From Candidatus Omnitrophota bacterium (GTDB taxonomy: Bacteria; Omnitrophota; Gorgyraeia; JACOVV01): 5,719 nt of DNA. The stretch lies in assembly GCA_016177145.1 (NCBI GenBank), contig JACOVV010000221.1:1-5719 (forward strand), read 5' to 3'. Both the position numbers and the translations under genes were made by a program. Positions 5,103 to 5,719 of the stretch are shown piece after piece. Each line of letters starts with the position of its first letter. The stretch's first letter is position 1. Below the pieces are notes generated by a model. It saw only the letters and a list, made by a program, of their open reading frames with translations. It was not told where the DNA came from and did not search any database.

Positions 5103-5719
5103 ATGCGTCGTTGCTCGTTTTGCGGTTATCTGGAACGAAGAGAAGAACAGAGGCGGTTCTTTACCGGCCTCGACGGAACCTTTGTCTGCGATAGCTGTGT
5201 GAAACTCTGTTACAAGCTGGTCGCTGAAGACGAGAAAACAAAATCTGTCTCCAGTGACGATTTTTGTCCTCGGGTGACCAGTCCGATGGAAATTAAAAAA
5301 GCGCTCGATGAATATATTATAGGACAGGAACGGCCCAAAATACAGGTGGCGGTTGCTGTTTATAACCATTACAAACGAATTCTGGCGCGGAGAGAATCTT
5401 TCAGCAGCGATGTGGAACTGGAAAAATCGAATGTTCTTTTGATCGGCCCCACCGGGTCCGGGAAGACTTTGGTTGCCAGGACGTTGGCCAGAATTCTGAA
5501 TGTTCCCTTCGCGATTGCCGATGCCACGACGCTGACCGAAGCCGGTTACGTCGGTGAGGATGTGGAAAATATCCTGGTTCGATTACTCCAGGTGGCTGAT
5601 TACAACATTAAAAAGGCGGAATTCGGGATCGTCTATATTGACGAAATTGAGAAGATCGGTAAAACCCATGAAAACGTCTCGATCACTCGCGATGTGTCGG
5701 GCGAAGGGGTTCAGCAGGC
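5103..5719 (+). CDS. clpX: ATP-dependent Clp protease ATP-binding subunit ClpX (3' truncated by window)
   Basis: ClpX is a cytoplasmic AAA+ unfoldase that feeds substrates to ClpP. The first 205 residues are present. The N-terminal zinc-binding domain has C4/C7 (CSFC) and C29/C32 (CDSC); the 21-residue stretch between the pairs is slightly longer than the 18 of E. coli ClpX and lacks its usual LIAGP motif. The AAA+ module follows: ALDEYIIGQ (67-75), Walker A GPTGSGKT (115-122), pore-1 loop GYVG (148-151) followed by [11 protein letters not shown], Walker B IVYIDE (176-181) and [13 protein letters not shown] (193-205). The sensor motifs and the ClpP-contacting IGF loop would lie beyond the edge. 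The start at 5103 has GGGGAG (5093-5098) 4 nt upstream. The usual neighbour clpP is not adjacent; a tRNA gene precedes instead. No convincing promoter was seen, so transcription may come through from the ispE-tRNA region. Confidence 0.95.
   Translation, partial: MRRCSFCGYLERREEQRRFFTGLDGTFVCDSCVKLCYKLVAEDEKTKSVSSDDFCPRVTSPMEIKKALDEYIIGQERPKIQVAVAVYNHYKRILARRESFSSDVELEKSNVLLIGPTGSGKTLVARTLARILNVPFAIADATTLTEAGYVGEDVENILVRLLQVADYNIKKAEFGIVYIDEIEKIGKTHENVSITRDVSGEGVQQ

Noticed and set aside
1..5719. Search for a novel defence, mobile or biosynthetic system
   Set aside because: All long frames are housekeeping or envelope genes. No recombinase, toxin-antitoxin pair, CRISPR-like array or phage gene was seen; only the small palindromic repeats and the tRNA-tail element are unexplained.

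Overview
The window reads as an ordinary bacterial chromosomal segment of moderate GC content. Six protein genes, two of them cut by the window edges, and one tRNA gene are packed almost without gaps. The mix is a PpiD/SurA-type periplasmic chaperone, a TPR lipoprotein with a lipobox, an MEP-pathway kinase and a long-form HisG, which suggests a diderm (Gram-negative-type) bacterium. The gene style and the small stand-alone glycogen-binding protein would fit an uncultured lineage such as Omnitrophota or a relative, but this placement is an inference and no marker here proves it.

Layout. Positions 1-176 hold the C-terminal end of a hydrophobic membrane protein. Positions 278-538 encode an 86-residue stand-alone CBM48/AMPK-type glycogen-binding domain. 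It runs tail-to-tail, with a 21-bp overlap, into a minus-strand gene (518-1486) for a membrane-anchored PpiD/SurA-N-type chaperone. A 70-bp divergent intergenic region (1487-1556) separates that gene from a plus-strand run: hisG (1557-2435), a 13-repeat TPR lipoprotein (2432-3973, ATGA overlap with hisG) and ispE (3980-4852, 6 bp gap). These three are very likely one operon. tRNA-Gln(TTG) follows at 4873-4943, then a non-coding stretch of about 160 bp dominated by a nested inverted repeat, then the 5' part of clpX (5103 to the window edge).

Most notable observations. (1) The 70-bp divergent region holds two near-consensus sigma70-type promoters whose -35 hexamers overlap on opposite strands. 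Each is predicted to start transcription only 2-4 nt before its ATG, and neither gene has a Shine-Dalgarno sequence, so both mRNAs look leaderless. (2) ispE carries two 28-bp palindromes with the same outer arms (G[T/C]AGGGGC...GCCCCTAC) but different cores. Both sit in the same reading phase in surface-loop positions, and they look like a small mobile palindromic repeat tolerated inside a gene. (3) The segment after tRNA-Gln is a nested inverted repeat bordered by T-arm-like sequences, suggesting a tRNA-associated repeat element.

Functionally the genes belong to unrelated pathways (histidine synthesis, isoprenoid precursors, envelope protein folding, proteolysis). The operon looks like a housekeeping string rather than a dedicated system. 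I see no phage, CRISPR, toxin-antitoxin or defence module.
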